A DNA stretch of 64,000 nucleotides from UBA6168 sp964508135 (GTDB lineage: Bacteria; Bacteroidota; Bacteroidia; Chitinophagales; Saprospiraceae): assembly GCA_964508135.1 (NCBI GenBank), contig CAZDSU010000040.1, positions 1 through 64,000 on the forward strand. Direction: 5' to 3'. Position 1 is the stretch's first letter. Each line of letters opens with the position of its first letter. The notes beneath the pieces are model-generated. The model was not told where the DNA came from. It made no database searches and saw only the letters and a list, made by a program, of their open reading frames with translations. Below are positions 19,342 through 29,129 of the stretch, one piece after another. Made by a program: the position numbers and the translations under genes.

Positions 19342-20694
19342 TCAATTTCCCTCGTACACCCCCTTCAGCACCCGCTCCATTTCCTTGCGGAGTGCGCTCA
19401 TGCTGCCGGTGTAGTTGTTGTGCATGAAGCTGAAAATCAGGAGCTTGCCTTTTTTTGAAATCAGGTAGCCGCTCAGGTTGTGGTTATTACGGAGCGTACC
19501 GGTTTTGGCGAAAATATAGGGAGTGCCGCCATTGCGATAGTAGTCCTTGATGGTGCCATTGACGCCCCCGGCTGGGAAGATGCCAAACAGCCTCTCCCTC
19601 GGCACCATTTGCTGGATTTTGCTCAGCAATGCCACCAATGAGCGGGGCGTCACGAGGTTGTACCTCGACAGACCGGAGCCATCCACCCATTTTGGCTCGT
19701 CGGGCAGGTCGTTGAGCAGGTTTTTCTTCGCAAAATCAATGGCCTGCTCGGTGTTCATCGTCCCAGTTCGCTGCCAGGAGCAGAGCAGCAGCAGTTGCTC
19801 CGCAATGAAATTGTCGCTCTCCTGCATCATCAACGTGTAGAGGCTGTCTGCCTTGAGGCTGTACAGCGTTTTGGCGTCGGGAGGTGGCAACATGTTTGAT
19901 TCCAGTAGGCTCACTTGTCGCTTGAGTGTGTCGGCCAGCACTTCGGTAATAAAGTGGGGCGTGGCATGAAACGGTACGTGCATCTCGAACTTCTTCCCGG
20001 TTTTGGCCAAAGTGTTTAGGGTAAACTGGTTCTCGTATTCAACCCGCCCGACGAAATCGTCTTCGTGGAGGGTTGAGTCATAATCGAGCGTTTTTGCCAA
20101 AAAAGCGGGCTTAACCTGAATGCCTCCTGTCGTGTCATTTTGGATAAAATGAGCGACATTAGCGTAAATGGGCAGCGGCGTTTTTTCCGATTGATAGTCG
20201 TAAAAATTGTCGTCCCACATCCAGCCAGAGCCATAACGTTGATCCTTGTAATTGGCGGGGCAGAACAGCAGTTGCTCCCGGCTGTTTTTCAAAAAATCAA
20301 AGACCTGCGGGTTCTGCGTCAAGTGCGGGTTCAGAAAGCTGGGGTCGCCCGTGCCCCAGAACACGAGCAGGTTGCCTTGGCGGCTGTACTGCAATGCGGG
20401 TATGGAGTCGCCAAGTGTGCGCAGACTGGTGTACAGCGTCAGGATTTTTGTGTTGGAAGCTGGCGTGAAATACTTGTCAGCGTTGAACTCGTAGAGTGTT
20501 TTGCCCTCGGCGGGATCGTAGAGCGAAAACCCCGTGAACGCCTTTTTGAAAACTTCGGAGTCTTCGAGGTGGAGGTCATAAACCTTGGCTTCGACAGTCT
20601 CTTTTTCGGCTTTTTTCTTTTTGTTTTTTTGGCAAAAAGCACTGAAGGGCAGCAGCAGCGCCGTGGCGAAAAGTAGGAGGGTGAGTTTTTTCAT
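19342..20694 (-). CDS. dacB: D-alanyl-D-alanine carboxypeptidase/endopeptidase (PBP4 family)
   Basis: PBP4-type enzymes trim or cut peptidoglycan cross-links in the periplasm. The 450-residue precursor has a signal peptide (residues 1-21, ending SAFCQ). The three penicillin-binding motifs are visible: SxxK as Ser80-Asn-Thr-Lys83 in TPASNTK, SxN in SGLSRYN and KTG in FAKTGTLRNN. A TAACTTTG -7 element lies 38 bases upstream. It diverges from mfd. Confidence 0.92.
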   Translation of the reverse strand: MKKLTLLLFATALLLPFSAFCQKNKKKKAEKETVEAKVYDLHLEDSEVFKKAFTGFSLYDPAEGKTLYEFNADKYFTPASNTKILTLYTSLRTLGDSIPALQYSRQGNLLVFWGTGDPSFLNPHLTQNPQVFDFLKNSREQLLFCPANYKDQRYGSGWMWDDNFYDYQSEKTPLPIYANVAHFIQNDTTGGIQVKPAFLAKTLDYDSTLHEDDFVGRVEYENQFTLNTLAKTGKKFEMHVPFHATPHFITEVLADTLKRQVSLLESNMLPPPDAKTLYSLKADSLYTLMMQESDNFIAEQLLLLCSWQRTGTMNTEQAIDFAKKNLLNDLPDEPKWVDGSGLSRYNLVTPRSLVALLSKIQQMVPRERLFGIFPAGGVNGTIKDYYRNGGTPYIFAKTGTLRNNHNLSGYLISKKGKLLIFSFMHNNYTGSMSALRKEMERVLKGVYEGN

Positions 20695-20732
20695 GGATAA
20701 AAATACGGCCTAAGTTTTTGAAGGTGATGAGG

Positions 20733-20740
20733 CAAAGTTA
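20733..20740 (-). promoter_or_regulatory. -7 promoter element for dacB
   Basis: On the minus strand TAACTTTG matches TAnnTTTG, 38 bases before the dacB start. It sits 36 bases from the divergent mfd element. Confidence 0.5.
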
Positions 20741-20776
20741 AACGGAAGTTGCGGCTTTCGGAGTGTGGATACTTCC

Positions 20777-20784
20777 TACCTTTG
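20777..20784 (+). promoter_or_regulatory. -7 promoter element abutting the mfd start
   Basis: TACCTTTG matches TAnnTTTG and lies only four bases before the GTG at 20789, implying a leaderless or nearly leaderless mfd transcript. Confidence 0.5.
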
Positions 20785-20788
20785 CCCC

Positions 20789-23700
20789 GTGAGCAACCTC
20801 GACCGCATTCTTGCACTCTACCGAGACGACCAGCGCACCCAAAAACTCGTGGAAGCGCTTCGTTCAAAATCAACACCGACCGTCGTTCAACTCAACGGAT
20901 TGGCTGGTGCGCAGGAAGCCTTTGTCCTCGCCGGAGCCTACCTCGCCGACCCAAGGCCGCAGCTTTTTATCGCCATTGACAAGGAGGAGGCAGCCTACAT
21001 GCAAAACGACCTCTCCGGCTTGCTGGAAAAAAAGCCTGTGCGCTTCTTTCCCGACTCCTTCAAGCGGCCCATGTACTTCGAGGAACTGAACACGACGAAC
21101 GTGCTGGAAAGGACGGAAGCGATTAACAAAATCAGCTCCCCGACGGGCAGTCCGGAGATTTTGGTCACTTACCCCGAAGCACTGTTTGAAAAAGTCGTTG
21201 CGCCAGCGGAACTCGAAAAGACCCGCATCGAAATACAGCCGGGGCAAAAATTGGACGTGGATTTTACCATCGAAATGCTCGTGGAGTATGGTTTTCGGCG
21301 AGAGGATTTCGTGTACGAACCCGGCCAGTTCAGCATCCGTGGCGCTATCGTGGACATTTTCAGCTACGGAAACGACTACCCCTACCGCATCGAGCTCTTC
21401 GACGAGGACGTGGAGAGCATCCGCACCTTCGACCCGCTCACGCAGCTATCCGTGCAGAACATCGGGCGGGTGAGCATCGTGCCGAACATCAACACCAAGT
21501 TCAATCGCTCGCAAAAAGTCTCTCTGCTCAACGTGCTGGCGCCCAACACGGTCATTTGGGTCAAAGACTGGAATGCTTTGGAGGAAAAGCTCCAGCTCTG
21601 TTTTGAAAAAGCCGAGGAGTTTTCCAAAACGCTCCCCCTGATGGACGAGAGCGAGCTGGGGGAAATATTTAGGGACAGGGCATTTATTCGCCCCCATGAA
21701 GTCGTGGAAGATGTGGCAAAATTCTCTCAGGTTTTGCTTGGCCCTGGACTCAAATCCTCAAATCCTCAAATCCTCAAATTCTCTTCAAAGACCCAACCCT
21801 CCTTCAACAAAAACTTCCAGCTTCTTGGCAACAACCTGCGGAGCAACACCGAGGAGCGCATCGAGAACTTCATTTTCACCGACAACCCCAAGCAAATCGA
21901 GCGCTTCCACGCCATTTTCGAGGATATGGCCGAGGCAGTGGGCAGCGTCAAATTCGAGCCAGTCATCAAGGCCATCCACGAGGGGTTCATTGACCTCGAC
22001 CTGAAAGTTGCTTTTTACACCGACCACCAGATTTTCCAGCGACACCACCACTACAAGTTGCGGCAGGGCTTCACGGCAGACAGGGCGCTGAACGTCAAAC
22101 TGTTGCGGGAACTGCAACCGGGCGACTTCGTGGTGCATATTGACCACGGGGTAGGCAAATACAGCGGCCTTGAGAAAATCACCGTCAACGGCCACACGCA
22201 GGAGTCGGTGCGCATTTTTTACAAAAACAACGACGTGCTCTACGTGGGCATCAACTCGTTGCACAAAATATCGAAGTACAGCAGCAAGGACGGTACGCCG
22301 CCCACGCTCAACAAGCTCGGATCCGACACTTGGCAGACGATGAAGAGCAAGGCCAAGAAGAAGGTCAAGGACATTGCGAAGGAGCTTATCAAGCTGTATG
22401 CGCTGCGCAAAGCCTCGCCGGGCCACGCCTTCCCGCCCGACAATTACCTGCAAGCCGAACTCGAAGCCTCGTTCATTTACGAAGACACGCCTGACCAAGA
22501 AAAGGCGACCATTGACGTGAAGGAGGACATGGAAAAGCCCTACCCTATGGACCGCCTCATCTGCGGCGACGTGGGTTTTGGGAAAACGGAAGTGGCCATC
22601 CGGGCGGCGTTCAAGGCGGTGACCGATGGCAAACAAGTGGCCATTCTCGTGCCGACGACCATCCTCGCCTTACAGCACTACAAGACGTTTAGCGACAGGC
22701 TTGCGCAATTCAAACTCAATATCGAGTACGTCAACCGCTTTAAGTCAGCGAAGGAGAAAAAGGAGATTTTTGAAAATACGAAGGCGGGCAAGGTGGACAT
22801 TTTAATTGGGACACACGCCCTGCTGAGTGCCGATTTGAAGTTCAAGGACCTGGGCTTGCTGGTCATTGACGAAGAGCAAAAATTCGGCGTGACGGCCAAG
22901 GAAAAGCTGCGCAACCTGAAGGTGAACGTGGACACACTGACGCTGACGGCCACGCCGATTCCCCGTACCCTCCAGTTCTCGCTGATGGCTGCCCGTGACC
23001 TGAGCATCATACGCACCCCGCCGCCCAACCGCCAGCCCATCCACACCGAAATCAGGGTGCTGCACGAGACGCTCATCAAGGACGCCATTTACAAAGAGGT
23101 ACATCGGGGCGGACAGGTGTTCTTTGTGCATAATCGGGTGAAAACGCTGGCCGATATGGCTGGCCTCATCAAGCGCCTCTGTCCCGATGTGGACGTGGCC
23201 ACGGCGCACGGCCAGATGGAGAGCGACCATTTGGAAAGTACCCTGCTGGATTTTATTGACAAAAAATACGACGTGCTCGTCTGCACGAACATCATCGAAA
23301 CGGGCCTCGACATCCCGAACGCCAACACGATGATCATCAACTCGGCCAACGAGTTTGGCCTCAGCGACCTGCACCAGTTGCGGGGCCGCATCGGTCGCTC
23401 GAACAAAAAGGCATACTGTTACCTGTTTGCGCCGCCGATGTCCGTGCTCACGCACGACGCCCGCAAGCGCCTCAAGACCATCGAGGAGCACAACGACCTT
23501 GGTTCGGGTTTTGAAATCGCCATGCGTGACCTCGACATCCGGGGGGCGGGCAACCTGCTCGGCTCAGAGCAGAGCGGCTTCATCGCCGACATAGGTTACG
23601 AAACCTTCCAGCGCATCCTCGAAGAGGCGGTGCAGGAGCTGAAGGAGACCGATTTCAAGGATGTTTTCAAAGAGGATTTGGAGAAAAAACAGGCTTTCGT

Positions 23701-24169
23701 GCGGGACGTGAACGTGGACACGGACGTGGAAATGCACATCCCCAGCGACTACGTGAGCAGCACCAGCGAGCGCCTGTTGCTGTACACGGCCATTGACGAT
23801 ATTCAGTCCGAGGATGAGCTACAGCTTTTCAGCGAAAACCTGAAAGACCGCTTCGGCCCTGTGCCAGAACCCGTGCTTGAGCTTTTCGACGGCCTGCGCC
23901 TCCGCTGGATTGCAAGGGAGCTTGGCTTCGAACGGGTCATTCTGAAAGACAGCAAGTTGCGCTGCTATTTCGTGGAGAACCCACAGTCTCCGTTTTACGA
24001 TAGTGCCACCTTCCAGCAGGTGTTCCAATACCTTTCCAAGCATGGCGAGCAGATGCAGATTACTTTGAAGAAATCCGTTCGCAGCTTGATTATGGCGAGG
24101 GACGGGGTACGGACTTTGTCGGGGGCGAGGAAGTTGTTGGAAGGGGTAAGGGGGAAGGCGATTTCGTAG
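20789..24169 (+). CDS. mfd: Transcription-repair coupling factor
   Basis: Mfd removes stalled RNA polymerase from damaged DNA and recruits UvrA. The protein has about 1126 residues: UvrB-like N-terminal modules, a CarD-like RNA polymerase-interaction domain (LQPGDFVVHIDHGVGKYSG), RecG-like helicase motifs with Walker A GDVGFGKTEVAIRA and DEEQ box VIDEEQKFGV, a QLRGRIGRS motif VI and the TRCF C-terminal domain. I choose GTG 20789 because a promoter element covers the region downstream of the alternative ATG at 20765. An 8-bp tandem insertion (21749-21780) lies in the N-terminal third. Confidence 0.95.
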   Translation: MSNLDRILALYRDDQRTQKLVEALRSKSTPTVVQLNGLAGAQEAFVLAGAYLADPRPQLFIAIDKEEAAYMQNDLSGLLEKKPVRFFPDSFKRPMYFEELNTTNVLERTEAINKISSPTGSPEILVTYPEALFEKVVAPAELEKTRIEIQPGQKLDVDFTIEMLVEYGFRREDFVYEPGQFSIRGAIVDIFSYGNDYPYRIELFDEDVESIRTFDPLTQLSVQNIGRVSIVPNINTKFNRSQKVSLLNVLAPNTVIWVKDWNALEEKLQLCFEKAEEFSKTLPLMDESELGEIFRDRAFIRPHEVVEDVAKFSQVLLGPGLKSSNPQILKFSSKTQPSFNKNFQLLGNNLRSNTEERIENFIFTDNPKQIERFHAIFEDMAEAVGSVKFEPVIKAIHEGFIDLDLKVAFYTDHQIFQRHHHYKLRQGFTADRALNVKLLRELQPGDFVVHIDHGVGKYSGLEKITVNGHTQESVRIFYKNNDVLYVGINSLHKISKYSSKDGTPPTLNKLGSDTWQTMKSKAKKKVKDIAKELIKLYALRKASPGHAFPPDNYLQAELEASFIYEDTPDQEKATIDVKEDMEKPYPMDRLICGDVGFGKTEVAIRAAFKAVTDGKQVAILVPTTILALQHYKTFSDRLAQFKLNIEYVNRFKSAKEKKEIFENTKAGKVDILIGTHALLSADLKFKDLGLLVIDEEQKFGVTAKEKLRNLKVNVDTLTLTATPIPRTLQFSLMAARDLSIIRTPPPNRQPIHTEIRVLHETLIKDAIYKEVHRGGQVFFVHNRVKTLADMAGLIKRLCPDVDVATAHGQMESDHLESTLLDFIDKKYDVLVCTNIIETGLDIPNANTMIINSANEFGLSDLHQLRGRIGRSNKKAYCYLFAPPMSVLTHDARKRLKTIEEHNDLGSGFEIAMRDLDIRGAGNLLGSEQSGFIADIGYETFQRILEEAVQELKETDFKDVFKEDLEKKQAFVRDVNVDTDVEMHIPSDYVSSTSERLLLYTAIDDIQSEDELQLFSENLKDRFGPVPEPVLELFDGLRLRWIARELGFERVILKDSKLRCYFVENPQSPFYDSATFQQVFQYLSKHGEQMQITLKKSVRSLIMARDGVRTLSGARKLLEGVRGKAIS
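21749..21780 (+). repeat. 8-bp tandem x4 inside mfd
   Basis: CTCAAATC is repeated four times (last copy CTCAAATT). It encodes a short Ser/Asn/Pro-rich patch in the N-terminal third of Mfd, between the UvrB-like modules and the CarD-like domain. The unit is not a multiple of three, so copy-number change would break the frame. Confidence 0.8.
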
Positions 24170-24266
24170 GGCGATACACTCGGGTATTCATAGGGTAGCG
24201 CGATGTGTTCTCGTTCAAAACATCAATCCTGCCCATTCTTTTTACAACACATTTTTGCGATAATCT

Positions 24267-25436
24267 TTATTGGGCAACCAATTTTCCGGTCTTGCTGAAA
24301 TTGAAAACCAGGAAGGTGCAAGACATTGCCAAAAGCAACCCTGCCGCCACCATAAATGTGGAAGAAAGTGACAAAACGCTCAATACCGGGAATATGATAA
24401 TGGGCGAAAGGAATTGCCCAAGAAACCAGAATGTAGTCAATTTTCCTATTTCTTTTCCCCGGATTTCGGGCGGTGCGATTTTCATCACCCACATGTTTGT
24501 ATTTGGTATCATCATGCCCATTCCCAGTCCGGAAAGCATCATCGCAATGACCACCAATGCGTAGCTGTTAGAAACAGAAATGCATATAAATCCAACCGCC
24601 ATGAGCAGGTATCCGATGGAGAATATGGCGAGGAAACTAAAACGGCCTTTTAACTTGCTATAAGAAAAAGAGGAGATGGCAGAAAAAGCGGTACTCATGG
24701 CGATAGCCGCTCCGATTAATGCATTCTTTTCAATGCCGATTGCCTTCAGGTGAAAAGGTATCTGAATCGGAATTAAAAAGAAAATAATCCACATCATCAT
24801 GGTATTGAAAAACAACATCCAGATAATAGATGGCGCTTTAATACTTGTAGCTTCGTTATTTCTTTTTTGAATAAGTTCAGGTTCTTCCAGAAACATAATA
24901 CTGAGCGGAAGTACCAGCAGGGAAAACAAATAAATTAGGAAAGGATATCGCCAGCCAAAGTCGGCCAGTACTCCTCCCAGCCCAATAAATAATATTCCTC
25001 CCAATGACATAAATGCAATCTGTATGCCCACGAATTTCTGCCGCTCCTGTCCATTAAAATAATCAGCAATTAATGTTATCACGATGGTCATGGACATGCC
25101 CACCGACATCCCCAGAATGGCCCTCGATATTAGTATGTGGTATAGGTTATTTAAAAAATATCCACTAGCACCTGCTATTGCATATACTAAAAGAGAAGCC
25201 CAAAGGATTTTCAAACGGCCGTACCTATCTATAAGGCGTCCGGTAATCGGAGAGAAAATGGCGATCATCAATGCAGGTATGGTCAATACCAATTTGACAA
25301 GCAATGCTGCATTTTCAACATCCATGAATGCGACGGCCATCTGCGGCAATGCTGGGGAAATGGTGATGACCGACATAATGGTCAAACTGCTTACGAGCAA
25401 TAGCGTAAGCTTCAGTTTCCAACTTTTATTTTCCAT
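24267..25436 (-). CDS. MFS transporter
   Basis: From the ATG at 25436 (MENKSWKLKLTLLL) the product is 389 residues with about 12 membrane segments. The MFS motif between helices 2 and 3 is GRLIDRYGRLK, and GLGMGMMIPNTN lies in a later helix. The arrangement resembles the Bcr/CflA or tetracycline/multidrug exporter groups, but the substrate cannot be told. The gene is AT-richer than most neighbours and follows the arylsulfotransferase-like gene on the same strand. Transfer is possible. Confidence 0.85.
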   Translation of the reverse strand: MENKSWKLKLTLLLVSSLTIMSVITISPALPQMAVAFMDVENAALLVKLVLTIPALMIAIFSPITGRLIDRYGRLKILWASLLVYAIAGASGYFLNNLYHILISRAILGMSVGMSMTIVITLIADYFNGQERQKFVGIQIAFMSLGGILFIGLGGVLADFGWRYPFLIYLFSLLVLPLSIMFLEEPELIQKRNNEATSIKAPSIIWMLFFNTMMMWIIFFLIPIQIPFHLKAIGIEKNALIGAAIAMSTAFSAISSFSYSKLKGRFSFLAIFSIGYLLMAVGFICISVSNSYALVVIAMMLSGLGMGMMIPNTNMWVMKIAPPEIRGKEIGKLTTFWFLGQFLSPIIIFPVLSVLSLSSTFMVAAGLLLAMSCTFLVFNFSKTGKLVAQ

Positions 25437-25482
25437 GTTTTGCGACCTTGTGGCTTTTGTAATTAATGAACAAGTCAAGATA

Positions 25483-25533
25483 GGACATTACCCCTGGCCC
25501 CCTAATTGGTAATTGGGACAGGGGTAAATGTCC
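25483..25533. repeat. Hairpin between the arylsulfotransferase-like gene and the MFS gene
   Basis: GGACATTACCCCTG (25483-25496) pairs with CAGGGGTAAATGTCC (25519-25533) with one bulge. The inner part CCTAATT/AATTGGG also pairs across a three-base loop, giving an almost fully paired 51-base hairpin. It lies upstream of the MFS start and just downstream of the preceding stop. Confidence 0.82.
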
Positions 25534-25542
25534 AAAAGTCCA

Positions 25543-27123
25543 TCACTTCTTCTTTTCAGGTGGCGGCGGCGGCAATATAAATGGCTTGGGCTGCGGATCT
25601 ATGGGTACCAGCTTGCGACCTGCGAGGCCCGGATGGTCGGCAGAAACAAATGTTGACCGAAACAGCGAATAGGCCATTGGCACAGCTGGCCGTGGGTCTC
25701 CATTTAGTTTGCGTATTTCGCCCCGGTAAGGATTTGCATATTCCCAAACAGTTTTGCCATCTGGTGTTACTTCAAAAAACCGACCCCTCGCACCTTCGTT
25801 AATAAGAGTGTTGCCATTTTTCATACGGTGCGCTCCCGAGATAAAGCTGCTGTAAAATGAAAGCTTGTCTGGCGCTGTGTACATCCATACCGGCTTGTCC
25901 GGGCCAAAAGGTTTGCCAGCTTCTATCACATAATTTCCTTTATCATCAATTGGTGGCACCAATTCATAAACAGCCGAATAATTAAGGCTATCGCTGCCTT
26001 TTTTATCCCAATCAACAGCTTTGGGAGGAGCATTATTAAACACAGTTAAGTTTCCTGCTCCGGGCGTTCCTTCCTCAATCCACCGAACATCGTGTTGGCC
26101 GAACAACTGTTGGGAAGTGGAGTCGGCCCTTGCATAGTTTTGTGCATTGCCCCAGCGCCACAACAAATCGCCTCCCTTCCCCCTACGACCACCCTTATGC
26201 CCGGCTGCTTCTTTGGTAGTAGTGCTGTGGTCAATGATATAGATTTCGTTCAAGTGTGGGGAGCTAAATGTAATCTGGTCAAGTGAGGCATTGTATTTAA
26301 TCGCATTAAAATGATAAAGGTCTGAGCCTAGGTTTTCAAGTGTTTGATTTCTCCATTGATGGCCCTGCGCAACAAGTATATCAAAGCTGTCCTGCGTGAT
26401 GGCTGGTGGCAGTGGGACGCCCCTATTAATATCTATTAATTCGGGATGATCGGCTGGCTTTCCATAGTTGGCTTTTTTTGGGTCAAAGTCTTGTATCAAG
26501 TGGTCCCAAACATGCCATTCCCAAACAACCTTACCGCCATGTAGGCCCTGTGGTTCTATTTCCACAATTTTATCTGGCCAAATCCCTGCTTTAGGTATCA
26601 ATTCCGGTTTGCGCCCAGCCGCCAAAGCTTGTTCGACCGTCTTAGCCTCCCAGGCAATGGCCAGAATATGGCCATTGGGCATCACGGTAAAATCATGGTG
26701 GGCATGTTGGGTCTCATCGGCATATTCAAAATCCCAAAGTATTTTATTGTCCCAAGATATTTTCTGTATTCTTCCCGATTCACCGCCGCCTGCAAATACG
26801 GGGAAATCTGGGTCATACGCATTTTGGAAAAGGGAGCCATCTTCATTTAAATAGGCCCCCATCACGCCATAATTGCCTTTCCATTCTTTTACCACCTTCC
26901 CCTTTCGGTTGAGGAGGTAAGTGGTTGCGGAGTTGGGAACAACATACATGGCATAGCCATCGGTCAGGCCATCGGTGTTTGTTATCAAACCTCGTTTGAT
27001 GCCTAAGCCAAACATGTCCCGGTCTTTTTTCGCATCGCCTTTTGGCCCCTGTTTGTTTTCGGAATTACAAGAGGCCATTAACAGGATTAAGAGGAGATAA
27101 GGGAAGAATTGGTTAGTTTTCAT
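25543..27123 (-). CDS. Arylsulfotransferase-like lipoprotein (beta-propeller)
   Basis: The 526-residue protein starts with a lipoprotein signal (LILLMASC, Cys19) and continues with repeated beta-propeller-like segments such as GKVVKEWKGNYG, NKILWDFEYADETQHAHHDF and NGHILAIAWE, typical of the arylsulfate sulfotransferase (ASST) fold. The HHDF and related histidines match the catalytic region of that family. These enzymes move sulfate from phenolic esters to other phenols without PAPS, though many relatives are only structural homologues. A PAPS-type sulfotransferase gene starts divergently 177 bases away. Confidence 0.8.
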   Translation of the reverse strand: MKTNQFFPYLLLILLMASCNSENKQGPKGDAKKDRDMFGLGIKRGLITNTDGLTDGYAMYVVPNSATTYLLNRKGKVVKEWKGNYGVMGAYLNEDGSLFQNAYDPDFPVFAGGGESGRIQKISWDNKILWDFEYADETQHAHHDFTVMPNGHILAIAWEAKTVEQALAAGRKPELIPKAGIWPDKIVEIEPQGLHGGKVVWEWHVWDHLIQDFDPKKANYGKPADHPELIDINRGVPLPPAITQDSFDILVAQGHQWRNQTLENLGSDLYHFNAIKYNASLDQITFSSPHLNEIYIIDHSTTTKEAAGHKGGRRGKGGDLLWRWGNAQNYARADSTSQQLFGQHDVRWIEEGTPGAGNLTVFNNAPPKAVDWDKKGSDSLNYSAVYELVPPIDDKGNYVIEAGKPFGPDKPVWMYTAPDKLSFYSSFISGAHRMKNGNTLINEGARGRFFEVTPDGKTVWEYANPYRGEIRKLNGDPRPAVPMAYSLFRSTFVSADHPGLAGRKLVPIDPQPKPFILPPPPPEKKK

Positions 27124-27299
27124 TTTGATTTAGTTAGTTGATTAACAATTAGTTGTGAAGATTTTTTGGAGAAAAAATTTTTAAAATTTGGTAAACCTAA
27201 ATAAAAAACAAACCTGAAATCAAATATTTTTCAATTATCAATAAAATATTTGAAATGTCGCTACATTTACCAAATTAAGACCAACTAAACAATCTACCT

Positions 27300-27980
27300 A
27301 TGTCAATCAAAATCATTGGAGCCGGACTTCCACGTACCGGCACAAACACCCTAAAAGCCTCGCTGGAGATGCTGGGTTTTACGAAAACCTACCACATGAA
27401 GGAGCTTTTGGTGCATCCCGAAAACCTTCACTACTGGACTACATTGAGGGACACTGGAACCATGCAATGGGACAAGCTATACGATGGCTATCAGGCCACT
27501 GTGGACTTCCCCTGTTGCCCTTGGTACAAGGAGCACATGGCACAGTATCCTGATGCGAAGGTCATTTTTACCACCCGGCCTTTCGAGGGCTGGTACACTA
27601 GCATTTACAGCACCATCTGGAAAGCCGGGCCGCAGACCATCGGGCAAAAACTTGGGATGATGATTAAGCTGCTGCTCAATTCCCGCCTTCGTTCTGTCAT
27701 CAAATGCGTAAAATTTGCAAAATCATCCATCTTCGGAGGTTTGCTTCATGGCAAGTTTGAGGACAAAGCCGCTACCGAAAAGATTTTTGACCAGTGGATG
27801 GAAGACGTAAAAGCGGCCGTTCCAGCAGATAAATTACTCATTTTCGATGTCAGGGATGGATGGAGCCCACTCTGCAAATTCTTGGGTGTGCCAGAGCCCA
27901 CCGAACCACTTCCGCACTTGAACAAGAAGGAGAATTTCAAGACGATGTTGGTGGAATTGATGAAGGGGAATATGGTGTAG
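27300..27980 (+). CDS. Sulfotransferase family protein
   Basis: The 226-residue protein begins MSIKIIGAGLPRTGTNTLKA, in which GLPRTGTNTL is the 5'-phosphosulfate-binding loop of PAPS-dependent sulfotransferases. PDAKVIFTTRPFEGWYTSIY fits the 3'-phosphate-binding region, although the usual RdP is TRP here. It has no signal peptide and would act in the cytoplasm. The acceptor is unknown. TACATTTA, one base off the -7 consensus, lies at 27262-27269. The divergent neighbour is an ASST-like lipoprotein. Confidence 0.85.
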   Translation: MSIKIIGAGLPRTGTNTLKASLEMLGFTKTYHMKELLVHPENLHYWTTLRDTGTMQWDKLYDGYQATVDFPCCPWYKEHMAQYPDAKVIFTTRPFEGWYTSIYSTIWKAGPQTIGQKLGMMIKLLLNSRLRSVIKCVKFAKSSIFGGLLHGKFEDKAATEKIFDQWMEDVKAAVPADKLLIFDVRDGWSPLCKFLGVPEPTEPLPHLNKKENFKTMLVELMKGNMV

Positions 27981-28035
27981 TACGCTTGGAGTTGGCAAGG
28001 GGGATTTTCAAAAGCAACCCCTTGCCAATTTCGGT

Positions 28036-29058
28036 TTACTTCAACCGCTTCACCCCCTCCTTCGCCCCCGCAAAATCGGGGCTAAAGCGCAGCACGTTCT
28101 CATAATCCGAGAGCGCTTGCGCCTTATCGCCCTTCATTTCGGCGGCCAGTCCCCGGTGGTAGTAGCCTTCGGCAAACTCCGGGGAGAACTTCACGGCCAA
28201 GTCGAAGCTCGTGTAGGCTTGCTGTACGGAGTCCATGTCGAGGTAAATCAATCCAAGGTTATAGTAGCCCTCGGCGTACTGCGGGTCAATCGTGTTGATT
28301 TTCTTGTAAAGCTGGATGGCACCTTTCAGGTCATTTTTCTTGTTGGAAAGGTAGTATGCTTTGGCGTGGAGCGCGTCCACGTTGGTCGAGTCGGCCTTGA
28401 TGGCGTTGTCGAAATACTTGCCAGCCTGCGGCAAGCCCTTGTCGGCGAGCAGGTTGGCGAGCTTCACCCAAGCGTCCACAAGGCTGGGGTCGTTTTCCAC
28501 GGCGCTCTGGTAGGCCGTGATGGCCTGGTCTGTCTTGCCCATGTCGGAGAAGACGTTGCCGAACATGAAGAACATCTCCGGGTTCAGCGGCTCCTTCACC
28601 TGGATGCGTTGGAGCGTGACGAGCGCCGGGGTGTGTTGTTTCACGATGAGCTGAAACTCGGCAAGCTTGAGCTGTGTGGGAATGCGGTCTGGAAAGAACG
28701 CCCCCGCCTTTTCCATCACGGCCAGCCCCTGCCTCGACTTGTAGTAGTCCATGTACATATCGGCCAGCACGTGGAAATATTCCGGTTTGGTGGAGTCTAT
28801 CTGGATGGCCTTTTCCAAGTCGGCTATGCCCTCGTCGAAGTTCTCGTTTTCGTACCAGAGCGCCCCACGGGTAGCGTAGAGGCTGCCGTTGGTGGGGCTT
28901 TCGCCAATTTTTTTGGAAATGTCCTGGATTTGCGGTGTGCCGCCAGTAGCGGTTTCTGTGGCGTTGGCCACTTCATTGCTTGGTTTGTCATTGCAGGCCG
29001 AGAAGGCAAGCAGAAGGAGCATGGCCCCAAGGAGGAATGGATAGTTTTTAGATTTCAT
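28036..29058 (-). CDS. TPR-repeat lipoprotein
   Basis: From the ATG at 29058 the product is 340 residues. It has a lipoprotein signal (LLLLAFSAC, Cys22) and then about seven tetratricopeptide repeats, e.g. AYYLSNKKNDLKGAIQLYKK and GYYNLGLIYLDMDSVQQAY, reaching the C-terminus. It is likely attached to the periplasmic side of a membrane and works in protein-protein contacts. A TACCTTTG -7 element ends five bases before the ATG. It follows the OmpA-family gene on the same strand, so the two may share an envelope role. Confidence 0.85.
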   Translation of the reverse strand: MKSKNYPFLLGAMLLLLAFSACNDKPSNEVANATETATGGTPQIQDISKKIGESPTNGSLYATRGALWYENENFDEGIADLEKAIQIDSTKPEYFHVLADMYMDYYKSRQGLAVMEKAGAFFPDRIPTQLKLAEFQLIVKQHTPALVTLQRIQVKEPLNPEMFFMFGNVFSDMGKTDQAITAYQSAVENDPSLVDAWVKLANLLADKGLPQAGKYFDNAIKADSTNVDALHAKAYYLSNKKNDLKGAIQLYKKINTIDPQYAEGYYNLGLIYLDMDSVQQAYTSFDLAVKFSPEFAEGYYHRGLAAEMKGDKAQALSDYENVLRFSPDFAGAKEGVKRLK

Positions 29059-29063
29059 AGCCA

Positions 29064-29071
29064 CAAAGGTA
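29064..29071 (-). promoter_or_regulatory. -7 promoter element abutting the TPR lipoprotein start
   Basis: On the minus strand TACCTTTG matches TAnnTTTG, with only five bases before the ATG at 29058, which predicts a very short or absent leader. Confidence 0.5.
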
Positions 29072-29129
29072 ATTAAGGGGTTGAGAGTTTGAGTGCTTGG
29101 GATAGGGGCATTACTCGAAACTACTTCAC

